From: JAHZMA01 sp965205905
Lineage (GTDB): Bacteria; Pseudomonadota; Alphaproteobacteria; JABAAW01; JAHZMA01
DNA: 64,000 bases
Direction: 5' to 3'
Assembly (NCBI GenBank): GCA_965205905.1
Contig: CBDBHZ010000011.1
Span: forward strand, 186,001-250,000
Below, one piece after another: positions 1 through 8,508 of the stretch. Position numbers and translations under genes: made by a program. Every line of letters starts with the position of its first letter. Within the stretch, counting starts at the first letter, position 1. The notes beneath the pieces are model-generated. The model was given only the letters and a program-made list of their open reading frames with translations, was not told the DNA's origin and ran no database searches.

Positions 1-1024
1 GGCGAATTCTTTTGGGTCCCGCATCAGGAATATTCACAATATCCACCCATAATATCGACCCTAGCGGAATATAGCGTTTATCAACCGCCATCGACCGCCC
101 CGCAATCAGCGGTGTGCCTTGCGCGCCAACAATCGATAATTGATGCTTGCTGAGTTGAAAAAACACATAACGTTGATTATAGGCAAGCACCTTCGGGGCT
201 TTATCGGGGTTGCGCTCTAGCCAGCCTCTGATACCATCCCAATCGCTTTCTTGATTGGTAATTAAGCCATCGGAAATCATTTTTTTGGCAACCGAACGAT
301 AGCTATAGCCATTATTGCCCGCATAGCCAACCCGCACCACTGAACCATCATCAAGCAGTAATTTACCCGAACCTTGAATATGCAAAATAAACACATCTAG
401 CCTATCTTTTGCCCAAAATAATTCTAGCCCCTTGCCCGCTAGCGCACCATTATCAATCTGCAATCGGTTATGATAGGGCTGAAATTTGCCATTGGCTTTC
501 TTGACCAAATCAGGCGGAACCTTATAGATAGGATAGCGGTAAATATCGCTTTTTGTGCGTGATGCCTGTAATTCTGCCTCGTAATAACCCGTGAACAGAC
601 CTTTGGTTTGTTTGCCATTCACCACCAAATAGGGAATGAATAATCTTTCAAATATTTCTTGTTCAAGCCTGCCATGTTTTGTGAGTGATTGTTCTAAAAT
701 ACGACATGTTTGCTGCCAATCACGCGCCAATATCGGCAGGGCATTGGTGCCAACCACCGTTTTTTCATCCATTGCTTGATATTTATTGCATGATGCCAAT
801 AGCCCAACCAACAAGCCTTGCGGATGGTCGCTAGAATAATCAGGTAATTGCGAGAATTTCACCTGATTAAGGTGAAATGATTTGGGGTCTTCATATTGAT
901 GCCGCTGTTCTGGCGGTAGGTTTGATTTTAAATAGGGGTCACGCGTCCTAAACAAATCGCCTAACGCACAGCCAGTTAATAGCAGTGCCAATAAACAGAT
1001 GGTGATGAAATTACTGTTCGGCAC
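1..1024 (-). CDS. mltA: Membrane-bound lytic murein transglycosylase A (partial, C-terminus outside window)
   Basis: Lytic transglycosylase that cleaves peptidoglycan glycan strands at the outer-membrane inner face. About 341 residues are visible. The N-terminus is a lipoprotein signal with lipobox LTGC. The body carries MltA-type segments (YLVVNGKQTKGLFTGYYEAE, LHIQGSGKL) and the start of the 3D domain (IPLGSILWVDI); the rest lies before base 1. I chose the GTG at 1024, which overlaps the end of the Tim44-like gene by 14 bases. No better in-frame start keeps the signal peptide. Adjacency to a Tim44-like gene is common in alphaproteobacteria. Family call is firm; the exact start is moderate. 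Confidence 0.9.
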   Translation of the reverse strand, partial: MPNSNFITICLLALLLTGCALGDLFRTRDPYLKSNLPPEQRHQYEDPKSFHLNQVKFSQLPDYSSDHPQGLLVGLLASCNKYQAMDEKTVVGTNALPILARDWQQTCRILEQSLTKHGRLEQEIFERLFIPYLVVNGKQTKGLFTGYYEAELQASRTKSDIYRYPIYKVPPDLVKKANGKFQPYHNRLQIDNGALAGKGLELFWAKDRLDVFILHIQGSGKLLLDDGSVVRVGYAGNNGYSYRSVAKKMISDGLITNQESDWDGIRGWLERNPDKAPKVLAYNQRYVFFQLSKHQLSIVGAQGTPLIAGRSMAVDKRYIPLGSILWVDIVNIPDAGPKRIR

Positions 1025-1820
1025 TTCCCGTCGCCGCAAGATACCAGTTAGGACCGTTTTCATTAATGGGTTTTGAGAAAGTCCAAAAATCTTCAATCAC
1101 TTCTTTGGATTTCTTATCGCCTTCAATCACCTTATCATCAGCATCATAAAGCACTGAATTTTGTTCACTGACAATTTTAACGGTAAGATTTGCCTGATTA
1201 TTAACAATATCGGCAGAAACATAAGCAATCTCGGTAATCGCTAGCACTGTTAATTGTAACCGTTGCCCATCTTTTTCGCGTTGCTTAATGGCATCGCTGA
1301 AAATTTTGTAAATATTTTTAGTAAGAAGAATTTTTAGATTTGGCAAATCACCTGCCGCATAAGATTCTAATATCATCTCGAATGCTGATTCTGCACCACC
1401 CAAAAATTCGCTTGGCTCAAATGATTTTATCGAGCTATTGATTTTTTTCAAACCCTTGCCAATTTTGCTGTTTGCCTTAATATCAAGCGTTTCTAATGTT
1501 TGCTTCATATCAAAATTCTCATCTTTGCTTAATGCTGCTTTTGAAAGCTGAACCACCACGCCCCCATCATCATTATTGCTATCATTGGCATCATCATCAA
1601 TTATCTCTTCACCATTGGCTTTGGCATCACGCGCGCGTTTTTTTGCCTGCTGATATTTTTGAGTTAAATTAATCACATTACGGTCGCTTTTATCGGCAGT
1701 ATCGTTGGGCTCTTCACCTTCGGAACGTTGTCCTAACACACCCATCATTTTTAAGATAAAAAAAACGGCAATGCCTGCAAATATAATAATATCTAAACCT
1801 TGCACAATGATACCTTTCAT
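1011..1820 (-). CDS. Tim44-like domain membrane protein
   Basis: A 269-residue protein with one N-terminal membrane segment (about residues 4-25), a charged low-complexity linker rich in D, E, K and N (about 33-80), and a C-terminal Tim44/TimA-like domain with the pattern AESAFEMILESYAAGDLPNLK. In alphaproteobacteria such proteins sit in the inner membrane and are related to the mitochondrial import motor anchor Tim44; their bacterial role is not settled. It overlaps mltA by 14 bases, so the two are probably one transcript. The region just upstream has a 12-base direct repeat ending at the start codon. Confidence 0.85.
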   Translation of the reverse strand: MKGIIVQGLDIIIFAGIAVFFILKMMGVLGQRSEGEEPNDTADKSDRNVINLTQKYQQAKKRARDAKANGEEIIDDDANDSNNDDGGVVVQLSKAALSKDENFDMKQTLETLDIKANSKIGKGLKKINSSIKSFEPSEFLGGAESAFEMILESYAAGDLPNLKILLTKNIYKIFSDAIKQREKDGQRLQLTVLAITEIAYVSADIVNNQANLTVKIVSEQNSVLYDADDKVIEGDKKSKEVIEDFWTFSKPINENGPNWYLAATGSAEQ

Positions 1821-1848
1821 AAGTTAATCACTTTATAAGTTAATCACT
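1821..1848. repeat. Short direct repeat at the Tim44-like start
   Basis: AAGTTAATCACT occurs at 1821-1832 and again at 1837-1848. On the minus strand the copy nearer the gene runs directly into the ATG start, while the other copy has ATA in the same place. This looks like a recent 16-base tandem duplication in the leader. Confidence 0.6.
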
Positions 1849-1859
1849 GGCATACTACT

Positions 1860-1873
1860 TGATTATCATTATC
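1860..1873 (-). promoter_or_regulatory. Possible Fur/Irr-like iron box
   Basis: The minus strand reads GATAATGATAATCA, which matches the first 14 positions of the classical 19-base Fur box; the last five positions do not match. It lies in the divergent promoter region between the Tim44-like gene and rpmG. GATAAT-type runs arise easily in AT-rich DNA, so this is weak. Confidence 0.25.
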
Positions 1874-1958
1874 ATTGCAATGGAATTACATTGACAAAGC
1901 AATAAAGCATAGATTATTATTCATATCAGTTTTAATTTAATTAATTGATAGGTTTATC

Positions 1959-2126
1959 ATGGCAAAAGCAAACACCATCACTGTAAAAATGGTCAGCTCG
2001 GCTGATACGGGACATTTCTATATTGCGCGCAAAAACCCGCGCCTAAAGCCTGAAAAAATGGAATTCAAAAAATACGACCCCGTTATGCGTAAGCATGTTG
2101 CCTATCGCGAACAAAAAATGAAATAA
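1959..2126 (+). CDS. rpmG: 50S ribosomal protein L33
   Basis: A 55-residue protein matching the full length of L33, with the typical core FYIARKNPR and the C-terminal KHVAYREQK. It has no cysteine pairs, so it is the zinc-independent form. It binds 23S rRNA near the E site of the large subunit. The downstream outer-membrane protein gene begins at the base right after its stop codon, suggesting cotranscription. Confidence 0.95.
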   Translation: MAKANTITVKMVSSADTGHFYIARKNPRLKPEKMEFKKYDPVMRKHVAYREQKMK

Positions 2127-3470
2127 GTGTTTTTTCCTAAATCATTTTTACATCTGTCGCTAATTTTGATGGGTTTGATTCTCGTCAAGCCTGCTCATGC
2201 CTTAACCACCCAAATTGACAGTTACATGCTTGATTTTTCAGGCTTGATGGAATGCGGTGCATTTGATGACCATTCTTTACGCGCCACATTTGGTTTAGAG
2301 TTTCAATTTTTCCGCTGTAGCAAAATTGTGCTCACCGCACAAAATGCCCTTACCGATGACAATCAATGGCGCTATAAATTTGATTGGACACCGCTTTATG
2401 ATTCCATCAGGCGCGAAGATAATGGCGAGCCAATTATTTATGGCGATGATGGTGATGAGACCAATAACGACCCGCAATATGTGCGGCAACATGAAGCAGA
2501 AGGGCAGACTGCCTATCATGATTGGTATAAAAATCTTGGCACGCGCAGCTATTATTTAGGCGATGTGCCGCTGATTGATGCCTATGTTGAATGGGTGAGT
2601 CTCAGCCAAAAAAACACTATCCGCATTGGCAGACAGCGCAACTTTATTGCCCTTGATAGCGAGGAAACCATCTGGCAAGATGATGGTAAATTCGCGCCCT
2701 ATGCTGATTGGCTGGTGCGCGATTTATATAGCGGCGTTGCTTATGGCTATCATGGTGATTTTTTTAGTGGCAATATCGCCATGTTTAGTGGCAATAATCC
2801 GCTGAAAGGCGATTGGTATTTAAATGGCGTGGTAAGCCCGAATGTGAAAGCCAATAATACAGGCACTTATGCGCTGAAATGGGGCATTGATAGCGAAACT
2901 GACTATCGGCATTTGCAACTTTATCTGGGCGCGGAAGCGAATATTTTAGGCTCAACTTGGGCGAATAACCTCGAAGATGGCAAGCGCAATAATCATCGAC
3001 AAGCATTGGTGGTTTCATACCGAATTGGTAACGAGGATAAGCATCTCACTTTATTAGCACAAGCCACCAAATATATTTCAGGTTTGCGTCAATCTTCAGC
3101 ACAGGCAAACGACCCGACTATTGCTGTAGACGATAGAAAAATGTTTCAAGATATTACCCAACAAGGCGGCTATGCTGGATTTTACTTGAAGCGGCAAAAA
3201 TTTCATATCGGCTATATTTACGAAGAGATTGACCGTTTTGACTATGCTGTTTTTGAAGCTGATGATTTTACGTTTCACCGTCAAGGCTTGAAGCAAAAAA
3301 GCAATCTCTATTATGCGGGCTATCGCTTAACCGATAATTTCGCCATCAATTTTGCCTATCATAATATCAGCAATCCCACACCTGATGCTTCAGAAATTAT
3401 CACCCATTATAATGGCGCGCCGATTGATTATGAGACCCGCTTTAAACTGGTGACGCAATTTTCATTTTGA
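2127..3470 (+). CDS. Outer-membrane beta-barrel protein, porin-like
   Basis: A 447-residue protein with a signal peptide ending near residue 25 (KPAHA), many alternating aromatic/polar strands (for example RIGRQRNF, YAGYRLTDNFAINFAYH) and a C-terminal Phe (TQFSF). The last feature is the usual Bam-complex insertion signal. These point to an outer-membrane barrel. I cannot assign a substrate; the pattern recalls alginate-export or phosphate-selective porins. The GTG start follows the rpmG stop directly and no clear ribosome-binding site is seen. The last nine bases overlap the convergent nnrS-like gene. Confidence 0.7.
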   Translation: MFFPKSFLHLSLILMGLILVKPAHALTTQIDSYMLDFSGLMECGAFDDHSLRATFGLEFQFFRCSKIVLTAQNALTDDNQWRYKFDWTPLYDSIRREDNGEPIIYGDDGDETNNDPQYVRQHEAEGQTAYHDWYKNLGTRSYYLGDVPLIDAYVEWVSLSQKNTIRIGRQRNFIALDSEETIWQDDGKFAPYADWLVRDLYSGVAYGYHGDFFSGNIAMFSGNNPLKGDWYLNGVVSPNVKANNTGTYALKWGIDSETDYRHLQLYLGAEANILGSTWANNLEDGKRNNHRQALVVSYRIGNEDKHLTLLAQATKYISGLRQSSAQANDPTIAVDDRKMFQDITQQGGYAGFYLKRQKFHIGYIYEEIDRFDYAVFEADDFTFHRQGLKQKSNLYYAGYRLTDNFAINFAYHNISNPTPDASEIITHYNGAPIDYETRFKLVTQFSF

Positions 3471-4664
3471 GCCAAAAATATCATTATTTCTTAAAAATAT
3501 CGGCGTAAAAATAAACAACAAGAGTGCAAAGCCCAATAGCCATCCAGCAGTGGCAATATAAAATGCCGAAACCGCTTGCCCACTTGCAATGCCATAACAT
3601 AAAGATGCAATCGCTGATAAAATAAACATTGAATAACCAATTTTAAGACTGATGGGTAAATCACTGCCCAAATTACTACCAGAATCACTATATAGGCTCA
3701 TCACTGTTTGCCCCGCACGTATCATCATCGCCATGCTAAAAATACCAAATGATAATCCCCAAATATGAATTACCGCCAAATCAAGTGCCGCATCATTCTT
3801 GAAATTGGCAAAAACCGCACTGATAAGCCCAAGCACAATGCCATAATAAGCAAAATGTAGCACCGATAATAAATCATGCGCGCTCACTTTTTCGAACGCT
3901 ACCGCCCAACGCCATAATCGAATCAGATTCAATAAAGCAATCACCAATAAACCAATACCCAACCCCATCATATATGGATTATAAATCCAGCAATAAAGCC
4001 CAACCCAAGTGATGAAAATCACAAAACCATCAAACCAGTTGGTTTCTTGTGCGATATTATCAGCATGATTATTTTTGTTATTTTGCAATATTTTTTGACT
4101 GCTTTCTGCCATCACACGCCCGCTCACCAGCAACATCATATACACCATATTGGCGATACCAAACCTGCTTGCATATTCGCTATAGCCATCATGGATTTCC
4201 CAATAAAATAATATCTGGCTGATTAAAAACAGTGCCACCAACAATAAATAACCCACATTGCGCTCGGTAATATTTCGTAGAGTCATCAAAAAACCCAATA
4301 GCAATAATAATGTGAGATACGATAATCCCACCAAAGCCACTGCCAAAAATGGAATATCCAAAAATAACACGATGCGCCCTGCAATCCATAATAATGCCAA
4401 GCCAAAAACCGCGATACCCCTTATTGCAAAACCGCCATACCAGCCCGTTATCGGCATGGTCATCACCGCCGTTAAAATAGCGACCCCGAAACCGTAAATC
4501 AATTCATGGCTATGCCATGCTTTCAGTGGCAAAATCAGTGGCAATGTTATTTGTTGATTTTGTAATAACAGCCAGCCTGAAATAACGATAATCGCATAGA
4601 GACATGACAGCAAAAAGAACAGCCGAAACACTTGGTTGAATATTGGCAAGTTAAATAGCCGCAC
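3462..4664 (-). CDS. nnrS: NnrS family heme/copper membrane protein
   Basis: About 400 residues, nearly all in some 12 hydrophobic segments, with the NnrS signature around WHSHELIYGFGVAILTAVM and a second conserved block near WGLSFGIFSMAMMIRAG. NnrS proteins help cells survive nitric oxide stress; characterised members bind heme and copper. I placed the start at the GTG at 4664, which has AAAGGAG six bases upstream; a longer frame from 4682 would place the ribosome-binding site inside the gene. No denitrification genes are nearby. Confidence 0.85.
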   Translation of the reverse strand: MRLFNLPIFNQVFRLFFLLSCLYAIIVISGWLLLQNQQITLPLILPLKAWHSHELIYGFGVAILTAVMTMPITGWYGGFAIRGIAVFGLALLWIAGRIVLFLDIPFLAVALVGLSYLTLLLLLGFLMTLRNITERNVGYLLLVALFLISQILFYWEIHDGYSEYASRFGIANMVYMMLLVSGRVMAESSQKILQNNKNNHADNIAQETNWFDGFVIFITWVGLYCWIYNPYMMGLGIGLLVIALLNLIRLWRWAVAFEKVSAHDLLSVLHFAYYGIVLGLISAVFANFKNDAALDLAVIHIWGLSFGIFSMAMMIRAGQTVMSLYSDSGSNLGSDLPISLKIGYSMFILSAIASLCYGIASGQAVSAFYIATAGWLLGFALLLFIFTPIFLRNNDIFGSK

Positions 4665-4764
4665 AATATATACTCCTTTCACTTCTATCTTATTTGCTTC
4701 AATTACAGTCTATCATAAAGCAAAAACCATGCTTAAATATTTTTGCATCATCACTCGCAATTTT

Positions 4765-5910
4765 TCATTGGGTGGCATCAGCATATAATTGCCGATAAGC
4801 GGCAAGGCTGTTATTAAGATGAAAGTAACTATCTGCCTTTTGTTTGCCCGCCTGTCCGTAACGATACATGGTTTCGGGTTGTGCCAATAATCTTGCCATC
4901 GCATCGGCTAATTGTTGCGGGGCGCAGGCGTCAACCAACAAACCATTGCTTTCATGCGCTATCAATTCTGGGATACCACCCACATTGCAGGCAATCACTG
5001 GCAATTCAGCACTCATCGCTTCGATAATCGCATTGGGCAAACCTTCAGTATGCGATGGGTGCAGATGCAAATGGCTATTTTTTAAAAATGCTGGAATATC
5101 ATCACAATGCCCGATAAACTCAATATGTGAGTGCAATTTATGCGCACCTATAAATTGCTGATAACGTAACTGATTATCCGATTCATCACGCCCCGCAATT
5201 AATAATCTAAACGGCAATGTTTTCCATTTTGCTTGCAATATCTGCACCGCATTCAGCAAATCAGCATAGCCTTTATAGTGATGCAAATTGCCGATGGCAG
5301 TGAAAATGAAAGGCTTTTTTTGATAAAATGCTTCTTTGCGATTCACCGTAAATTGCTTGGTATCGATGCCATTATAAATCAGATATTGCCGATTCGATGC
5401 AATCCCCTCATCACTGAGATTTTGCAAAATCGCTTTTGAATTGCCCACCGCTTTAGCGCATAGAGGATGGCAGAATTTTTTTTCAATCACCGCGATTAAC
5501 GGATATTTTTGCTGATGAAAGTTCAAATTTAACCGCGACATGATAAAAATCGGGCGGTTTTTTTTGCCCAATAACCGATAAGCGATTGCGCTATACAGAT
5601 AAGGACGCAACAAAAATGAGTGCATTATATCGGGGCTATCTTGTTTCACTTTTTGTCTAATCAACAAGATATTCACGAATTGCTTTATGATGGGTAATTT
5701 TTGCAAGCAACGCATCATTTTATTTAATTTCGGCAAAGAAACAGGCAGTCCCTTTTGTTCAGATAAATCAGCCAGCACGCCGCGATGATGATAGGTGAAA
5801 ACGCTGATATTAAAATTCACCTCTTGATTCAGCACTGAAAAATTGCGGATAATATCCATTTCCGCCCCGCCTACATCTAGCGCATCAATGATGATGAGAA
5901 TTTTTTTCAT
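4765..5910 (-). CDS. Glycosyltransferase family 4 (second of a tandem pair)
   Basis: A 381-residue GT-B glycosyltransferase. The N-terminal half has the glycine-rich DVGGAEMDIIRN loop. The C-terminal half has the nucleotide-sugar domain with HLHPSHTEGLPNAIIEAMSA, where the EGLPNAIIEA stretch is the usual EX7E donor site, and VIACNVGGIPELI. It probably moves a sugar from a nucleotide donor to a polysaccharide or lipid. Its ATG overlaps the stop of the upstream glycosyltransferase (ATGA). Both proteins are 381 residues and similar throughout, so they look like a tandem duplication. Confidence 0.88.
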   Translation of the reverse strand: MKKILIIIDALDVGGAEMDIIRNFSVLNQEVNFNISVFTYHHRGVLADLSEQKGLPVSLPKLNKMMRCLQKLPIIKQFVNILLIRQKVKQDSPDIMHSFLLRPYLYSAIAYRLLGKKNRPIFIMSRLNLNFHQQKYPLIAVIEKKFCHPLCAKAVGNSKAILQNLSDEGIASNRQYLIYNGIDTKQFTVNRKEAFYQKKPFIFTAIGNLHHYKGYADLLNAVQILQAKWKTLPFRLLIAGRDESDNQLRYQQFIGAHKLHSHIEFIGHCDDIPAFLKNSHLHLHPSHTEGLPNAIIEAMSAELPVIACNVGGIPELIAHESNGLLVDACAPQQLADAMARLLAQPETMYRYGQAGKQKADSYFHLNNSLAAYRQLYADATQ

Positions 5911-7052
5911 AATTTTTGATATAACTCAATATATTGTTGCGCGCTACGGGTAACATCAAACATGTTACCCGCTTTTTTCTTTCCTGCCTGCCCGTAATGA
6001 TACATTTGTTCAGAATTATTAATCATCGCCATGATGGCATCGGCAAATTGTTCTGGCGCATGGGCTGATACCAATATCCCCGTTTCACCATCATCAACGA
6101 CTTCTGGAATACCGCCAACATTTGTTGCCACAATCGGCAAGCCTGCACACATCGCCTCGATAATCCCACTACCCAAACCTTCAATATGCGCGGGATGCAC
6201 ATGCAAATGGCTATCGGCTAAAAATGTTGGAATATCATCAACCCTACCCATAAATTTAATGTTTTCTTGCAGACCATATTGCGCGATAAATTGATGATAA
6301 TCCCTCCAATTATTATCTTGGTCGGCACCTGCAACAAACACGCAAAAAGGTAATGTTGTTTCGCGTAATTTTAAGATTTTAACTGCTTGCAATAAATCAC
6401 CATAACCTTTGCGCGCATTCAAATTTCCCGTCGCGGTTAATTTATATATTTTGCTTTGCGTAAAAAATGAAAGCTCTTTTTGCACTGTAAATTTTTGAGT
6501 TTCAATGCCATTATAAATCAGTGATATTTTAGCGTGCGGTATGTTTTCGGTTACTAAATCTTGACGCACTCTATCCGAATTCGCCACCGCATGATGCAAT
6601 ATTTTATGACAAAAATGTGGCTCTAGCAGTCGATACATCAGTGATTGCTTAAAATGATAATTGGTATTCAAACGCGACATCACCAATAAAGGCTTCTGTT
6701 TTTTTCCCAATAACACGCACGCAACCGCACTATAAAGATAGCTGACTGGTAAAAATGCGTGAATAATATCAGGTTTGTGCTTTTTGATGGTTTTATAGAT
6801 ACGCAAAACAGCCAGTATTTTTTTGAGCAATGGAATCTTAAAACCTAACCCTGTTTCTTCACCATAAGAAATCAGCGTCACATTTTGCTTTACCACATTT
6901 TGTGCCAATAGCCCCGATTTAACATAGGTAAAAATACTGACATCAAAATCATCATGCTGATTAATCAATGGTGCATTTAGCGCAACATCTAATTCAGCCC
7001 CACCTAAATCTAAATGGGGAATAATCATCATAATTTTTTTGTTATTTGGCAT
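5907..7052 (-). CDS. Glycosyltransferase family 4 (first of a tandem pair)
   Basis: A 381-residue GT-B glycosyltransferase with DLGGAELDVALN near the N-terminus and HVHPAHIEGLGSGIIEAMCA, followed by IVATNVGGIPEVVDDG, in the donor-binding domain. I chose the ATG at 7052, which has AAGGAG at good spacing; the longer frame to 7106 overlaps the upstream methyltransferase gene. It forms an operon with that methyltransferase (10 bases away) and the next glycosyltransferase (ATGA overlap). Acceptor and product are unknown. Confidence 0.88.
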   Translation of the reverse strand: MPNNKKIMMIIPHLDLGGAELDVALNAPLINQHDDFDVSIFTYVKSGLLAQNVVKQNVTLISYGEETGLGFKIPLLKKILAVLRIYKTIKKHKPDIIHAFLPVSYLYSAVACVLLGKKQKPLLVMSRLNTNYHFKQSLMYRLLEPHFCHKILHHAVANSDRVRQDLVTENIPHAKISLIYNGIETQKFTVQKELSFFTQSKIYKLTATGNLNARKGYGDLLQAVKILKLRETTLPFCVFVAGADQDNNWRDYHQFIAQYGLQENIKFMGRVDDIPTFLADSHLHVHPAHIEGLGSGIIEAMCAGLPIVATNVGGIPEVVDDGETGILVSAHAPEQFADAIMAMINNSEQMYHYGQAGKKKAGNMFDVTRSAQQYIELYQKL

Positions 7053-7062
7053 TAAAATCTCC

Positions 7063-7740
7063 TTATGCATAATCGCGTGATAAATCTTGGTGCGATGACG
7101 TTTCATATTTAACCAATGGTAACCCTAATTGGGTGAGCATTAATTGTCCAAATATCGATGTTTTACGCCACGAAACTGCCGAAATCCAACGATGCGGGGT
7201 TTCAAATCCTGCATCATCAGGGCTGGCATGACCATCACGCCCTTCAATTTGCTCAAATAAATAATGGTGATAATCGGTATTTTGCAAAAATTCTTGATAA
7301 AAATCGGCGCGTTTTGGTCTTTGCCGTGCAATATGCCCCCAATCAGCAGCATGTTCAATATTATCAATCATTATCAACGCATCGCTTTTTACTGAAACCA
7401 ACCTTTGCAATATTTGTCGCCTTGCAATGCCATCAATCAAAATAATATCCCAAACCTGATTGAAAACTTCTTCATCAATTTCGTGAAATTTATTTGCTTG
7501 GTTAATATGAAGATTTTTTTTAAGCGCATCAGCCAATAGGCTGATATTATCGATATATTCTGCCCTGCTCTCAAATGACGTAACAACGCAATTTTTTTGC
7601 AAAAAAAACAATGTGGAATTGCCCGCACCAAACTCTAGCACCCGCAACTGATGAGGTTGCGTTTGCGGATACCACTTAAAAAATTGCTGTAAAAACCGCA
7701 CACAATCGGCGGTGAGCCAAGGTTGAATTCGTAATTCCAT
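7063..7740 (-). CDS. Class I SAM-dependent methyltransferase-like protein
   Basis: A 225-residue Rossmann-fold protein. The SAM-binding motif I is VLEFGAGNST (about residues 34-43), followed by an acidic motif II region (SFESRAEYI) and an IILIDGIAR strand corresponding to motif IV/post I. It is the first gene of an operon with two glycosyltransferases, so it may methylate a sugar or lipid-linked intermediate. The substrate cannot be read from the sequence. Confidence 0.7.
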   Translation of the reverse strand: MELRIQPWLTADCVRFLQQFFKWYPQTQPHQLRVLEFGAGNSTLFFLQKNCVVTSFESRAEYIDNISLLADALKKNLHINQANKFHEIDEEVFNQVWDIILIDGIARRQILQRLVSVKSDALIMIDNIEHAADWGHIARQRPKRADFYQEFLQNTDYHHYLFEQIEGRDGHASPDDAGFETPHRWISAVSWRKTSIFGQLMLTQLGLPLVKYETSSHQDLSRDYA

Positions 7741-7856
7741 CTTTATCCTTATATATTATCAGCAAATCATTAGCATATTTTCAATATTTTGTCATGCTTG
7801 ACATTAATGATGCAAAAAACTATTCATAGAGAAATGTAATTTTAAGGAGATTTACC

Positions 7857-8498
7857 ATGCCAGATATTGATAAATTATTAGATGGTTATCAAAAATTTCA
7901 CCAAACATATTTTCAACACGATAATAGCCTGTATCAATCCTTACAATCAGGGCAAAACCCAAAAGCACTCATCATCGCCTGTAGCGATTCGCGGTCTGAC
8001 CCCGGCATTATCACCCATGCCGCCCCCGGTGATATTTTTGTGATTCGAAATGTGGCAAGCTTGGTGCCACCCTATAAAGAAAGTAACCGCACCACACATG
8101 GCACCAGTGCCGCACTGGAATTTGCGGTCAGAATCCTAGAAGTTGAGCATGTGATTGTGTTAGGGCATAGCCATTGTGCGGGCGTAAAAGCGATGGCAAC
8201 CGATTCATTGCCGTTTGAAAGTGATTTTATTTCACAATGGGTAGAAATTGCCAAGCCTGCCAAACAGCGTGCGCTTGAGAAATGTGGTGATACAAATGCT
8301 GATTCGCCTGAATTACTGCATCATTGCGAGCGCGAGACTGTGTTATTATCGCTGAATAACCTAACAAGTTTTCCATGGATAAAACAGCGAATCACTGATG
8401 GAAAATTAAAGATTCACGGCTGGTATTTTTCAATCGATAATGGCGCGCTAAGCTATTACGATTCCGATAAAAAAGAGTTCACCCCTTTTGCTACCTAA
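7857..8498 (+). CDS. can: Beta-class carbonic anhydrase
   Basis: Zinc enzyme interconverting CO2 and bicarbonate. At 213 residues it is the usual bacterial length. Zinc ligands are visible as Cys42, His104 and Cys107 (ACSDSRSDP and LGHSHCAG), with Asp44-Arg46 forming the catalytic dyad. The start has AAGGAG at good spacing. It stands alone between divergent and convergent neighbours, ending 10 bases before the convergent RND pump gene. Confidence 0.95.
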   Translation: MPDIDKLLDGYQKFHQTYFQHDNSLYQSLQSGQNPKALIIACSDSRSDPGIITHAAPGDIFVIRNVASLVPPYKESNRTTHGTSAALEFAVRILEVEHVIVLGHSHCAGVKAMATDSLPFESDFISQWVEIAKPAKQRALEKCGDTNADSPELLHHCERETVLLSLNNLTSFPWIKQRITDGKLKIHGWYFSIDNGALSYYDSDKKEFTPFAT

Positions 8499-8508
8499 TA
8501 ATCTATCG

